From Ruminococcus sp. YE71 (lineage in GTDB: Bacteria > Bacillota > Clostridia > Oscillospirales > Ruminococcaceae), in NCBI RefSeq assembly GCF_900119155.1, contig NZ_FPIR01000001.1, positions 186,001 through 250,000 of the forward strand: a stretch of 64,000 bases of DNA, written 5' to 3'. The translations under genes were made by a program, and so were the position numbers. Below the pieces are notes generated by a model, which worked only from the letters and a program-made list of their open reading frames with translations, did not search any database and was not told the origin of the DNA. Below are positions 1 to 8,395 of the stretch, one piece after another (the stretch's first letter is position 1; each line of letters begins with the position of its first letter).

Positions 1-251
1 CTGAACTCCTTGAGGGTTCTCTTGAGTGCAACGTCAGCCTTCTTGAAGTGACCTGCGAGAGGCTTGCTTACTCTTTTAGCTCTGATGTCGCCGAAGCCGA
101 GCTGTACTGCGTCATAACCGTCGTTCTCTACGGTCTTCTTCTGAACGACTACGCAGGGGCCTGCTTCAACTACTGTTACGGGAATGACCTTTCCCTGCTC
201 ATCGAAGATCTGAGTCATACCGATCTTCTTACCGATGATGCCTTTCTTCAT
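1..251 (-). CDS. rplC: 50S ribosomal protein L3 (5' part only)
   Basis: The first 83 codons of ribosomal protein L3, the large-subunit protein that helps nucleate 23S rRNA folding near the peptidyl transferase centre. The translation starts [20 protein letters not shown], the conserved L3 N-terminus. The reading frame runs off the left edge of the window, so the C-terminal half is not visible. The ATG at 251-249 is preceded by an AGGAGG Shine-Dalgarno sequence. The gene lies 94 nt downstream of rpsJ on the same strand, the standard start of the S10 ribosomal operon (rpsJ-rplC-rplD...). High confidence from sequence and context. Confidence 0.96.
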   Translation of the reverse strand, partial: MKKGIIGKKIGMTQIFDEQGKVIPVTVVEAGPCVVVQKKTVENDGYDAVQLGFGDIRAKRVSKPLAGHFKKADVALKRTLKEF

Positions 252-345
252 TTTCTGTTCCTCCTAAATGGTTATTGCTCGGACTTTTGCCGAGATGACC
301 TGCATAAAGCTTCGTTGTAAAACCGCACGCGGTTTCATTGGGAGA
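252..345 (-). other. rpsJ-rplC intergenic region with two small hairpins
   Basis: This 94-nt spacer is longer than usual inside an S10 operon. On the minus strand it can form a stem AAACCGC/GCGGTTT (about 316-331) and a stem CTCGG/CCGAG (about 277-293), followed by the rplC Shine-Dalgarno. Neither is followed by a clear T-run, so they are more likely processing or translation-coupling structures than terminators. Inference only. Confidence 0.35.
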
Positions 346-660
346 TCAGCGGGTCTCCATTACGATGCTTACACCAGCAGGAAGTTCAAGGTTCTCAAGA
401 ACGGAAGTTGTTTCCTTGGTAGGTCTGATGATGTCGATAAGTCTCTTGTGAGTTCTCATCTCGAACTGCTCACGGCTGTCCTTGTACTTGTGTACAGCAC
501 GGAGAATAGTTACGATCTCCTTATCGGTAGGCAGCGGGATAGGTCCCGATACCTTAGCACCCGAACGCTTTACGACCTCAACGATCTTTGCTGCCGCAGC
601 GTCTACAGTCGCGTGCTCATAGCCCTTGATCTTGATCCTGATCTTTTCATTGACTGCCAC
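346..660 (-). CDS. rpsJ: 30S ribosomal protein S10
   Basis: Ribosomal protein S10 (uS10) of the small-subunit head, also the antitermination partner NusE in other bacteria. The 104-residue product has the usual family length and conserved blocks such as RIKIKGYEH near the N-terminus, SGPIPLPT in the middle, and [11 protein letters not shown] towards the end. The start codon is GTG (660-658), nine nucleotides after an AGGAGG ribosome-binding site. It is the first gene of the S10 ribosomal operon here, with its own promoter about 330 nt upstream and a structured leader. It is not preceded by tufA as in many relatives; nifJ lies upstream instead. Confidence 0.97.
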   Translation of the reverse strand: MAVNEKIRIKIKGYEHATVDAAAAKIVEVVKRSGAKVSGPIPLPTDKEIVTILRAVHKYKDSREQFEMRTHKRLIDIIRPTKETTSVLENLELPAGVSIVMETR

Positions 661-743
661 TTAAAATCGCCTCCTTGTGCGCATAAAAGAATGTTTTGTG
701 GGGGCGTCCAACTGCCTCTTAACTACTTTCCCGTGTGTTCCAT

Positions 744-794
744 GTCTTATCCGATAAAAAAATCCGAAAACATTCGTTTCGGACACAATAAGAC
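744..794 (-). terminator. Candidate attenuator in S10 leader
   Basis: On the minus strand the stem TCCGAAA/TTTCGGA (777-783 with 763-769, 7-nt loop) is followed directly by seven T residues (756-762), the form of an intrinsic terminator. Flanking it, GTCTTAT (788-794 on minus) can pair with ATAAGAC (744-750), extending the structure and offering a competing fold across the T-run. It lies between the promoter and rpsJ, so it would end transcription before the first gene unless overcome. Confidence 0.6.
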
Positions 795-943
795 ACCGCT
801 CATACCAAAGGCACAAAAGCCCTTCGCAAGAAGTACAAGCACACACAGTGTTCATTATCGCAGCCGCCCAATTTAAAATCGGACATACTCGGCGGAAATT
901 ACCCGACGCACCGTCGGCAACCTCCCGCTTCAACGCATATCTT

Positions 944-968
944 GATACGTCTGCCATACAGACGTATC
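944..968 (-). other. 10-bp perfect hairpin at 5' end of S10 leader
   Basis: Perfect inverted repeat GATACGTCTG / CAGACGTATC with a 5-nt loop, starting about 14 nt after the predicted transcription start. A 5' stem of this kind could stabilise the leader RNA or form part of a ligand-binding fold. No family assignment is possible by eye. Confidence 0.5.
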
Positions 969-988
969 TGTTGCAGTCACGCATATAT

Positions 989-1017
989 ATTGTAACACAT
1001 CACCCACCCGATTGCAA
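989..1017 (-). promoter_or_regulatory. Promoter of the S10 operon
   Basis: Minus-strand hexamers TTGCAA (1012-1017) and TACAAT (989-994) are separated by exactly 17 bp, a good sigma-A promoter. It lies just after the nifJ terminator and reads towards rpsJ. Confidence 0.75.
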
Positions 1018-1111
1018 GCGCCCACCGCGTATTTTTACATTTTGTTCACATTCATCTTTGTAAATCTTTTCCCAACATTCTCTGATATTCTTGTACACTT
1101 TTACCAATCTC

Positions 1112-1156
1112 AGCAAACAAACCAAAACCGCACCCTGCCCGAAAGCAGAGTGCGGT
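1112..1156 (-). terminator. Intrinsic terminator of nifJ
   Basis: Twelve-base arms (1127-1138 and 1145-1156, one mismatch) form a GC-rich stem; on the minus strand the stem is followed by TTTTGGTTTGTTTG. It lies 35 nt after the nifJ stop codon and separates nifJ from the S10 promoter. Confidence 0.8.
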
Positions 1157-1191
1157 GTATGGCTTGCGCCTTAGTTACGCTTGTTCAAGAA

Positions 1192-4100
1192 TTACTTCTT
1201 GTCCTCGTCGTTGTAGAGCTTAGCGTATCTCAGCAGATAATCGTATCTGTCCTGAGCGTTCTTAACAGCCTTGGTGAACAGCTGCTCAGCTCTTTCGGGG
1301 TTCTGTCTTGCGAGAGCGTTGTAACGAACCTCGCCCATGAGGAACTCCTTGTAATCTGCCTTAGGCTCCTTGGAGTCAAGAACGAACGGGTTCTTGCCCT
1401 CAGCCTTGAGTGCAGGATTGTATCTGTACAGATGCCAGTAACCAGCCTCAACAGCCTTCTTCTCCTCGGTCTGAGCGATCTTCATACCGCCCTTGATACC
1501 GTGGTTGATGCAGGGAGCGTAAGCGATGATGAGGGACGGACCCGGATAAGCCTCAGCCTCAGCGATCGCCTTGATGCACTGGTTGTAGTCAGCGCCCATA
1601 GCGATGTGTGCAACATATACATAACCGTAGGTCATAGCGATTCCTGCGAGGTCCTTCTTCTTAACTTCCTTACCTGCTGCCGCGAACTGAGCGATAGCAC
1701 CTGTAGGAGTGGACTTGGAGGACTGTCCGCCGGTGTTCGAGTAAACCTCGGTATCGAATACGAAGATGTTTACGTCCTCGCCCGAAGCAAGCACGTGGTC
1801 AACGCCGGAGAAGCCGATATCATAAGCCCAGCCGTCGCCGCCGAATACCCACATGGACTTCTTGCGGAGGTAATCCTTGTCCTTGAGGATCTCGTCAGCA
1901 GCCTTGGTCTTGGACTTAACGAGAGCAGCTACGAGCTCATCGGTAGCAGCGGAGTTCTTTGCACCGTCGTTAGCGGTTGCAAGGAAGTTCTCGCAAGCGT
2001 CCTTAACAGCAGCAGCCTTGGTGGTCTTAGCGAGCTCTTCGATCTTAGCGATAGTTCTCTTTCTGATGGTGTTCTGAGCGAGGAACATACCGTAACCGTA
2101 CTCAGCGTTGTCCTCGAAGAGGGAGTTAGCCCAAGCAGGACCCTTGCCATCCTTGTTCTTGGTGTAAGGAGTGGAAGGTGCGGAGCCGCCCCAGATGGAC
2201 GAGCAGCCTGTAGCGTTAGCGATGTACATTCTGTCACCGAACAGCTGAGTGATGAGCTTAGCGTAAGGAGTCTCACCGCAGCCTGCGCAAGCGCCCGAGA
2301 ACTCGAGCAGCGGCTGCTTGAACTGCGAACCCTTAACGGTAGTCTCCTTGAACTTCTCGTGAACCTCAGGCTTGTCAGCAAGAGTCAGGCCGTAGTTGAA
2401 TACTTCCTGCTCAGCGAGCTGAGTCTCAAGCGGCATCATGGACAGAGCCTTCTCGCCCTTCTTGCCGGGGCATACGTTTACGCAGCTGCCGCAGCCTGTG
2501 CAGTCGAGAGCGGACATTGTCATTACGAAGAAGTAGCCGGGCATACCTGTGCAAGCTACAGCCTTCTCCTTAGCGAGTGCAGGAGCCTTAGCAAGCTCAG
2601 CCTCGGTCATGATAACGGGTCTGATTACAGCGTGGGGACATACATACGAGCAGAAGTTACACTGGATGCAGTTAGCGTTGTTCCAAGCGGGAACGTCTAC
2701 TGCGATACCGCGCTTCTCGAATGCAGCGGAGCCCTGCGGGAAGGTACCGTCAGCCATGTGAACGAAGGTCGATACAGGCAGAGTGTCACCCTTCTGAGCG
2801 TTGCAGGGAATCTGGATGTTGTTAACGAAGTCCTGAAGAACCTTGTCCTTATCCTTAACGGGATCCATGCCCATCTTAGTGTCCTTGCACTTCTTCCATG
2901 CATCGGGAACCTTAACCTCAACGACCTGCTGATAGCCAGCGTCGATAGCGTCGTGGTTCATCTTAACGATAGCCTCACCCTTCTTGGAGTAAGAAGCGGT
3001 AGCAGCGTCCTTCATGTACTTAACAGCGTCCTCGATCGGGATGATGTTAGCGAGCTTGAAGAATGCGGACTGAAGAACGGTGTTGATGCGGTTGCCGAGA
3101 CCGATCTCCTTACCGATCTTAACGCCGTTGATGATGTAGAACTTGATGTTGTTCTCAGCGATATATCTCTTGACCTGTCCGGGGAGGTGCTTGTCCAGCT
3201 CCTTCTCGGTCCACTGGCAGTTGAGCAGGAAGGTACCGCCCGGCTTGATGTCGGAAACCATATCATACTTGTCGATATAGCTCTCGTTGTGGCAAGCTAC
3301 GAAATCTGCCATGTTGATGAGGTAGGTAGACTTGATAGGAGTCTTACCGAATCTCAGGTGAGAAACGGTTACACCGCCCGACTTCTTGGAGTCGTAAGCA
3401 AAGTATGCCTGAGCATACAGGTCGGTGTGGTCACCGATGATCTTGATGGAGTTCTTGTTTGCACCAACAGTACCGTCAGCACCGAGACCCCAGAACTTGC
3501 AGGCGGTAGTGCCGGCAGGAGCGGTGTCGAGCTTCTCGCTGGAATCGAGCGAGAGGTTGGTAACGTCGTCGGTGATACCGATGGTGAATCTGGGCTTGTA
3601 GGAATCCTTCCAGGAAGCGTTCCAGTAAACAGCCTTGATCTGGGAAGGAGTGGTATCCTTGGAACCGAGACCGTATCTGCCCGAAGAAACAACAACATCG
3701 TGGAACTTGGTGCCCTTGAGAGCAGCAACAACGTCGAGCCACAGCGGTTCGCCGAGGGAGCCGGGCTCCTTGGTCCTGTCGAGAACGGAGATCTGCTCAA
3801 CGGTGTCAGGCAGAGCCTCTACGAGCTTGTCTGCGCAGAAAGGTCTGTACAGTCTTACCTTTACGAGACCGAGCTTGGTGCCTTCCTTGCTGTTGAGGTA
3901 ATCGATAGTCTCTTCGATGGTGTCGCAAACCGAACCCATAGCGATGATCACGTGGGTAGCATCCTCAGCACCGTAGTAGTTGAACAGCTTGTAGTTGGTG
4001 CCGATCTTAGCGTTTACCTTCTCCATGTACTCTTCAACAACAGCAGGAACTGCGTCATAGTACTTGTTGCAAGCCTCACGAGCCTGGAAGAAGATATCGC

Positions 4101-4764
4101 CGTTCTGAGCGGTACCGCGGAGTACCGGGTGCTCAGGGTTGATAGCTCTGTCTCTGAATGCCTGAACAGCATCCATGTCTACCATCTCTGCAACGTCAGC
4201 CTTGTCCCAGGTCTCGATCTTCTGGATCTCGTGGGAGGTACGGAAGCCGTCGAAGAAGTGCAGGAAAGGTACTCTTCCCTTGATGGTGGAGAGGTGTGCT
4301 ACAGTGCCGAGGTCCATAACCTCCTGAGGGTTGGACGAGCAGAGCATAGCGAAACCTGTCTGACGGCAAGCATATACGTCAGAGTGGTCGCCGAAGATGT
4401 TCAGCGCGTGCGAAGCAACGCAGCGAGCCGAAACGTGGATAACGCAGGGAAGCAGCTCACCTGCGATCTTGTACATATTGGGGATCATGAGGAGCAGACC
4501 CTGAGAAGCGGTGTAAGTAGTGGTCAGAGCGCCTGCGGAGAGCGAACCGTGAACGGTACCCGAAGCACCTGCCTCGGACTGCATCTCAGCTACCTTAACG
4601 GGAGTGCCGAAGATGTTGGTCTGACCCTTTGCAGACCACTGATCGGTAACCTCAGCCATTACGGACGACGGAGTGATAGGATAGATAGCAGCAACTTCTG
4701 TAAAGGGATACGATGCCCATGCAGCAGCGTTGTTTCCGTCCATGGTTTTCATTTTTCTTGCCAT
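1192..4764 (-). CDS. nifJ: Pyruvate:ferredoxin (flavodoxin) oxidoreductase
   Basis: Single-chain pyruvate:ferredoxin oxidoreductase converting pyruvate and CoA to acetyl-CoA, CO2 and reduced ferredoxin in the cytoplasm. The 1190 residues match the usual homodimeric enzyme. The N-terminus has the family block YPITPSSVMAEV. Two ferredoxin-type 4Fe-4S motifs follow (CIQCNFCSYVCPH near residue 698 and CTGCGSCVNVCPG near 758). The C-terminal thiamine diphosphate domain has CAGCGETPYAKL near 826 (part of the proximal cluster ligands) and GDGWAYDIG with SNTGGQ near 976. The gene is monocistronic: its own consensus promoter and a terminator bracket it. Reduced ferredoxin from this reaction is the natural electron donor for the Rnf complex encoded at 15.2-19.3 kb. 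The start ATG follows a rather distant AAAGGA site. Confidence 0.97.
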   Translation of the reverse strand: MARKMKTMDGNNAAAWASYPFTEVAAIYPITPSSVMAEVTDQWSAKGQTNIFGTPVKVAEMQSEAGASGTVHGSLSAGALTTTYTASQGLLLMIPNMYKIAGELLPCVIHVSARCVASHALNIFGDHSDVYACRQTGFAMLCSSNPQEVMDLGTVAHLSTIKGRVPFLHFFDGFRTSHEIQKIETWDKADVAEMVDMDAVQAFRDRAINPEHPVLRGTAQNGDIFFQAREACNKYYDAVPAVVEEYMEKVNAKIGTNYKLFNYYGAEDATHVIIAMGSVCDTIEETIDYLNSKEGTKLGLVKVRLYRPFCADKLVEALPDTVEQISVLDRTKEPGSLGEPLWLDVVAALKGTKFHDVVVSSGRYGLGSKDTTPSQIKAVYWNASWKDSYKPRFTIGITDDVTNLSLDSSEKLDTAPAGTTACKFWGLGADGTVGANKNSIKIIGDHTDLYAQAYFAYDSKKSGGVTVSHLRFGKTPIKSTYLINMADFVACHNESYIDKYDMVSDIKPGGTFLLNCQWTEKELDKHLPGQVKRYIAENNIKFYIINGVKIGKEIGLGNRINTVLQSAFFKLANIIPIEDAVKYMKDAATASYSKKGEAIVKMNHDAIDAGYQQVVEVKVPDAWKKCKDTKMGMDPVKDKDKVLQDFVNNIQIPCNAQKGDTLPVSTFVHMADGTFPQGSAAFEKRGIAVDVPAWNNANCIQCNFCSYVCPHAVIRPVIMTEAELAKAPALAKEKAVACTGMPGYFFVMTMSALDCTGCGSCVNVCPGKKGEKALSMMPLETQLAEQEVFNYGLTLADKPEVHEKFKETTVKGSQFKQPLLEFSGACAGCGETPYAKLITQLFGDRMYIANATGCSSIWGGSAPSTPYTKNKDGKGPAWANSLFEDNAEYGYGMFLAQNTIRKRTIAKIEELAKTTKAAAVKDACENFLATANDGAKNSAATDELVAALVKSKTKAADEILKDKDYLRKKSMWVFGGDGWAYDIGFSGVDHVLASGEDVNIFVFDTEVYSNTGGQSSKSTPTGAIAQFAAAGKEVKKKDLAGIAMTYGYVYVAHIAMGADYNQCIKAIAEAEAYPGPSLIIAYAPCINHGIKGGMKIAQTEEKKAVEAGYWHLYRYNPALKAEGKNPFVLDSKEPKADYKEFLMGEVRYNALARQNPERAEQLFTKAVKNAQDRYDYLLRYAKLYNDEDKK

Positions 4765-4917
4765 TAACGAATCATTCCTTTCCGGATATTACGGGGTCAA
4801 GAGCCCCGGTATTTTTTTGACCCCCGCTATGTGCAAAAACCGAAAAACACGACAGGGATCGTTTTGCGGAAATTTTCCGCAGACGGAGAGAGGGCGCACC
4901 TCCCCCATATCATTCTA

Positions 4918-4946
4918 ATTATAGCACTATTTTTTTCATTTGTAAA
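4918..4946 (-). promoter_or_regulatory. Promoter of nifJ
   Basis: TTTACA (4941-4946) and TATAAT (4918-4923) on the minus strand, 17 bp apart, a near-consensus sigma-A promoter. It gives a leader of about 147 nt that includes an almost perfect palindrome TGCGGAAATTTTCCGCA (4865-4881). The rest of the gap up to thiE (4960-5091) shows nothing recognisable. Confidence 0.8.
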
Positions 4947-5091
4947 TACCTTTTCACAAATTTTTACTAAAACAACGCCATTTTTCACATAAAGCATACG
5001 CGATATATGTTCGTAAATGACAAAAATCCGGACTTTATCTTAAAAATCAGTTCTTATTACCGTATGAATCGGGGGGCTCCGTCTGTTGCCG

Positions 5092-5724
5092 TCAGAAATT
5101 TTCGAGGATGGTGCGCATCTCTCTTGCCGCCGCTTCGGGGTCGGGGTCGGCGATTATGTCGGAGATGACCGCCGCGCCGTCTATCCCCATCCCCGCGAAC
5201 TGCATGACGTTTGAGCGCTTTACGCCGCCGATAATGACCATCGGCAGGTCGAAGGCCGCCCTGACTGCCGCAAGGTTCTCTTTGGTGCAGGGCTTGGTGT
5301 CGGTCTTGGTCGAGGTCGCGAACATGGCTCCGATGCCGATGTAATCCGCACCGTCGGCCTTCGCCGCCCTCGCAAGTTCGGGGGTGGGAGCGGTCACGCC
5401 GATTATCTTGTCCTCGCCCAGCATCTTTCTTGCCGCGGCGCAGGGCAGGTCGCTCTGTCCGAGATGCACTCCGTCCGCATCGGCGGCAATGGCGATGTCC
5501 ACCCTGTCGTCGATGATGAGGGGAACGTTATACTTCGCGGTCACAGCCCTGACCCTCACCGCCAGCTCGTAAAGCTCGCGGGAAGTCGCGTTCTTCTCCC
5601 TCAGCTGGATGACCGTCGCGCCGCCCTTCACCGCCGCTTCGACGCTCTCCTCCACCGTCGCCGAGGTCATAAGACCGCTGTCGGTGCAGACGTACAGTTT
5701 GTAGCTCACATTTTTCTTATCCAT
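5092..5724 (-). CDS. thiE: Thiamine-phosphate synthase
   Basis: Joins 4-amino-5-hydroxymethyl-2-methylpyrimidine diphosphate with hydroxyethylthiazole phosphate to give thiamine phosphate. The 210-residue single-domain TIM barrel has the usual length. Conserved blocks include GGATVIQLREKN near residue 34 (QLREK binds the pyrimidine phosphate), DDRVDIAIAADADGVHLGQSDL near 92, IGVTAPT near 128, and IGIGAMFATSTK before GGVKRSN at the phosphate site. It stands alone, with its thiazole-salvage partners thiM and thiW about 1.3 kb upstream on the same strand but separated by two unrelated genes. The Shine-Dalgarno (AGTGAGAG) is modest. No TPP riboswitch was recognised upstream. Confidence 0.95.
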   Translation of the reverse strand: MDKKNVSYKLYVCTDSGLMTSATVEESVEAAVKGGATVIQLREKNATSRELYELAVRVRAVTAKYNVPLIIDDRVDIAIAADADGVHLGQSDLPCAAARKMLGEDKIIGVTAPTPELARAAKADGADYIGIGAMFATSTKTDTKPCTKENLAAVRAAFDLPMVIIGGVKRSNVMQFAGMGIDGAAVISDIIADPDPEAAAREMRTILENF

Positions 5725-5934
5725 ATAATTCTCTCACTTTCGATCTATCAGAGTGTTCCTGAGATAACAGGTTTTTCGTTATTATAAACACGCAGACGGT
5801 ATCAGATCTTTTATCCCCGCTTTCACTATAATACGATGTTTATCAATTCTTTATCTTCTTCGGATATTTCATAAAAGATCATAGTCGCCTCCGATAATTT
5901 CGGTCTTATTAATGTACACGACCGCGGCGGCGGC

Positions 5935-6600
5935 TCATGTTCCGCCGTCCTGTTTCAGCCGCGTCTGTGCCCATCGGAACAGCTTTTCCGACAGTGCATC
6001 AAGTTCGGCAGTCCCGCCGTTTTTCAGCCGCAGGTAAGTTTCGGCTATCTCTCCGTCGAGACCGCCGACCCTTTCGGGAAGTTCGCACTGACGTCTGACG
6101 AACTCACCCGTCCGCCGAAAATGCATCGCCTGCACCGCGAACACTGCGGATTTATACAGACCTCTGAGGGTATTTTCGCTTCGTCCGTAGATCGAGTTAT
6201 GCACGCAGATGTGATAGATACCGCAGACGGCTGCCTTTATCGCCCTGTCGATATCCGCGTCGGTGATCGGCGGTATGAGCTCACCGAGGTCGCCGATGAT
6301 GGGCGTGGTATCGTGATACAGCTGAAAGAGGTCGGGTACGTCCCAGTTTTTCAGGTCGTCCCTGCACGAAAGAAAACCGCAGGCGAGTCCGCTGTCGGGC
6401 AGGTCTGCGAGCATCCTTCTGTAGCGCTGTGTATCATCGAACCCGACCCTGTCGAGTATGACCACCATGTCTATATCGCTGTCCTCGGTGGCTTCGCCGC
6501 GGCTGTAGCTTCCCTGCAAGCCTGCGAACAGCACTCTCTCAGGGAAAGTCCTGTTCAGCGCCGCGATAAACTTATCCGTCCACATTTTTATATCTGTCAT
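5935..6600 (-). CDS. Nucleotidyltransferase-domain protein (MNT/kanamycin-NTase type)
   Basis: A 221-residue protein with an N-terminal nucleotidyltransferase core: GSYSRGEATEDSDIDMVV near residues 26-43 matches the GS..RG....SDID motif whose aspartates bind the catalytic metal. The C-terminal half is a helical region of the kind seen in aminoglycoside adenylyltransferases and minimal NTase partners. Substrate is unknown; it could nucleotidylate a small molecule or a protein. The ATG at 6600 is preceded by GGGGAGG and overlaps the stop codon of the upstream membrane-protein gene (ATGA), so the two are translationally coupled. Longer in-frame extensions upstream lack a ribosome-binding site and overlap the neighbouring gene. 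Confidence 0.8.
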   Translation of the reverse strand: MTDIKMWTDKFIAALNRTFPERVLFAGLQGSYSRGEATEDSDIDMVVILDRVGFDDTQRYRRMLADLPDSGLACGFLSCRDDLKNWDVPDLFQLYHDTTPIIGDLGELIPPITDADIDRAIKAAVCGIYHICVHNSIYGRSENTLRGLYKSAVFAVQAMHFRRTGEFVRRQCELPERVGGLDGEIAETYLRLKNGGTAELDALSEKLFRWAQTRLKQDGGT

Positions 6601-6971
6601 TTCGACCTCCCCACCGCCGTCACGCACAGCAAAGCAGCTCCGATGCCGACCGCATAAGCCGCAAGGTCGCTCCACACGAAGCCCTGTCCCAGCAGAAGAT
6701 GTCCTATCGTCGTTGCCCTGACCCTCACCAGCCAGTCCCATCTTATCAGCTGTGAGAACTCCACCGCGAAAGATGTGACCAGCGCGGCTGCCGCGGCTGT
6801 ACGCGGATGCTTTTTCACCAGCACTATCCGCCAGCAGAAAAAGACAACGACCGCCCACAGTGCGTCGCCGACGCACGGCGGTATCACGGGTATCCTGCGC
6901 GACACAAGTCCCAGCAGGATGACCGCGGCTACCGCGGCGGAATATTGCAGTCTTGTTTTTATGTCTGTCAT
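6597..6971 (-). CDS. Small membrane protein, DUF2809-like
   Basis: A 124-residue protein with about four hydrophobic segments (around residues 9-25, 36-52, 58-75 and 99-118). The FAVEFSQLIRWDWL stretch and the ATTIGHLLLGQGFVWSDLAAYAVG block resemble the DUF2809 family of uncharacterised inner-membrane proteins. Function is unknown. It is preceded by a GGAGG site at the end of a 79-nt gap after thiM and overlaps the nucleotidyltransferase gene by 4 nt. Its first five codons (MTDIK) and translation start region duplicate those of the next gene. Confidence 0.65.
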   Translation of the reverse strand: MTDIKTRLQYSAAVAAVILLGLVSRRIPVIPPCVGDALWAVVVFFCWRIVLVKKHPRTAAAAALVTSFAVEFSQLIRWDWLVRVRATTIGHLLLGQGFVWSDLAAYAVGIGAALLCVTAVGRSK

Positions 6972-7050
6972 TTTGTCCTCCGTTTTTTGCTCTTTGTTTT
7001 TCTGTCTTTATCTTATCAGCATTACAAAAGTCAGACGGAGCCCGTAAGGT

Positions 7051-7824
7051 TCAGCTGACCGTCATTTTCAGGCTTTTCATGTATTCTTCTTTTGTCAGTT
7101 GGGAGAGGGCGTCTGTCAGTTCCGTTCTGAACGTTCCCGTGCCTCTGAAATCCTCGGCGGCTCTCTCTCCGCATATATCCATCAGGCTTACCGCCGCGGC
7201 ACACGCTTCAAACGGCTCGCCTTCCGCCGCGAACGCACCTATCAGCGCTCCCGTCATACATCCCGTTCCCGTCACTTCGGTCAGATGACCCGTGCCGTTC
7301 ATCACTGTCAGCACACGCTTCCCGTCCGAAAGACAGTCCCTGTCCCCCGTCACCAGCACAGCACAGCCGAGCTTTTCGGCGGCACGCTTCGCAAGCTCCT
7401 CACCGACGGACTCACTGCCGACGACCGCGCTTATCTCTGCCCCGTTGCCCTTCACAGCCGCGATGCCGAGCTCTTCCGTCAGCCTGCCGAACCATTCTCT
7501 CCTCAGTCCGCTCGCCTGCAATCCCACAGGGTCGATGATGACAGGTATCCCGTTTTCATTCGCCGTCCTGCCCGACGCGAGCATCGCTCTGCCCCTCTCG
7601 GCGGAGAACGTGCCCATGTTCAGCACCAGCGCCGCCGACCTTGCGGTTATCTCGGCGCACTCATCGGGACAGTCCGCCATAACAGGTCTCGCCCCGACCG
7701 CGAGCAGAGCGTTCGCGCAGTCAGGGGCGGCGACATAGTTCATTATGCAGTGTATGGTCTTTCTCTCTCCGCCGCGGACGCGCCCGATGAGCGCCCACAG
7801 CCTTTCCGCGTCAATATTCGGCAT
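7051..7824 (-). CDS. thiM: Hydroxyethylthiazole kinase
   Basis: ATP-dependent kinase that phosphorylates the thiazole alcohol for thiamine salvage; its product is the substrate of ThiE. The 257-residue protein has the ribokinase-like fold signatures of ThiM: IHCIMNYVAAPDCANALLA near residue 24, GARPVMAD near 44, VLNMGTF near 67, IIDPVGLQAS near 95, VKGNGAEISAV near 123, and a C-terminal TGTGCMTGALIGAF with the catalytic cysteine region. It overlaps the upstream thiW by 14 nt, so kinase and substrate importer are made together. Confidence 0.95.
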   Translation of the reverse strand: MPNIDAERLWALIGRVRGGERKTIHCIMNYVAAPDCANALLAVGARPVMADCPDECAEITARSAALVLNMGTFSAERGRAMLASGRTANENGIPVIIDPVGLQASGLRREWFGRLTEELGIAAVKGNGAEISAVVGSESVGEELAKRAAEKLGCAVLVTGDRDCLSDGKRVLTVMNGTGHLTEVTGTGCMTGALIGAFAAEGEPFEACAAAVSLMDICGERAAEDFRGTGTFRTELTDALSQLTKEEYMKSLKMTVS

Positions 7825-8347
7825 CGCCTGTTTTTCCTCCGAGAGCCGTGGAAGCGCGTTTCAGCGCTCCTGTTCTGTCAAGGGCAGTCAGCAGCACGAA
7901 CGCGATGACCGCACCACCCGCACTCGACACGAAAAACGGCAGCACCATTCCGAACAGCGCCGCGTCCTCCGAGTGCAGGATGAACTTCAGGACAGGGTAT
8001 GCCGCCAGTCCGCCGAGCACCGCCGTGCCGAACACCTCGGCTGCGGCTGCAAGCGGCAGAAGTTTTTTTATCTTATGGTAAGCAAGTCCTGCCAGCACCG
8101 CCCCGAACATCGAGCCCGGGAACGCCAGCAGAGTCCCTGTACCGAGCAGGTTGCGGATAAGTGCGCAGCAGAAGCCCACACCCAGCGCGTACCACGGTCC
8201 CAGCAGCACGCCGCTCAGCACGTTCACAAGTGCCTGCCAGGGGCAGCATCTCGACGCACCTATCGGGAAATTTATCGGCGAGAGCGCGACTCCCACCGCC
8301 GTCAGCATAGCTGCCAGACATAGCTTTTTTATCTGTACCGAGTTCAT
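7811..8347 (-). CDS. thiW: Thiamine-precursor ECF transporter S component ThiW
   Basis: Membrane substrate-binding component of an energy-coupling-factor importer, predicted to bring in the thiazole moiety of thiamine. The 178-residue sequence has about five to six hydrophobic segments and the ThiW-type blocks PINFPIGASRCCPWQALVNV near residue 25 and LLGTGTLLAFPGSMFGAVL near 68. The ATPase and T components are not in the window and are presumably shared. It overlaps thiM by 14 nt. An AGGAAG site precedes the ATG, only 48 nt after the upstream gene. Confidence 0.9.
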   Translation of the reverse strand: MNSVQIKKLCLAAMLTAVGVALSPINFPIGASRCCPWQALVNVLSGVLLGPWYALGVGFCCALIRNLLGTGTLLAFPGSMFGAVLAGLAYHKIKKLLPLAAAAEVFGTAVLGGLAAYPVLKFILHSEDAALFGMVLPFFVSSAGGAVIAFVLLTALDRTGALKRASTALGGKTGDAEY

Positions 8348-8395
8348 TTTACATACTTCCTTTCCCGTATCCGAAACGCACGAAGTCCGTTCACA

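Larger units (their letters stand above)
661..982 (-). promoter_or_regulatory. Long untranslated leader of the S10 operon
   Basis: About 320 nt separate the predicted transcription start (near 982) from rpsJ. On the transcribed strand the leader contains a 10-bp perfect stem near its 5' end (944-953 with 959-968), a GC-rich stem CCGAC/GTCGG near 902-916, and an intrinsic-terminator-like hairpin at 756-783. No convincing protein is encoded. S10 operon leaders in other bacteria mediate autogenous control by ribosomal proteins (L4 in E. coli); whether the same ligand acts here is unknown. Function as a regulatory leader is inference from position and structure. Confidence 0.6.

Noticed and set aside
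661-984. 107-codon frame in the S10 leader
   Set aside because: It runs through the terminator-like hairpin, starts at the transcription start without a ribosome-binding site, and has no coding character.
1012-4767. A 1251-codon open frame on the plus strand opposite nifJ
   Set aside because: It is antisense to a highly conserved gene and arises from nifJ codon bias. It contains no recognisable domain and no ribosome-binding site.
4940-4959. Rex-like operator overlapping the nifJ -35 (TTGTGAA...TTTACAA on the minus strand)
   Set aside because: The half-sites are spaced two bases too far apart for the Rex consensus and one is imperfect. Plausible biologically but not supported well enough to call.
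6601-6876. A longer start for the nucleotidyltransferase
   Set aside because: The extra 92 codons overlap the DUF2809-like gene in another frame and lack a ribosome-binding site.
8348-8395. TPP riboswitch before thiW
   Set aside because: The gap is only 48 nt, too short for the aptamer, and the CUGAGA core is not seen on the correct strand. The CTGAGA near 5758 is on the wrong strand for thiE.
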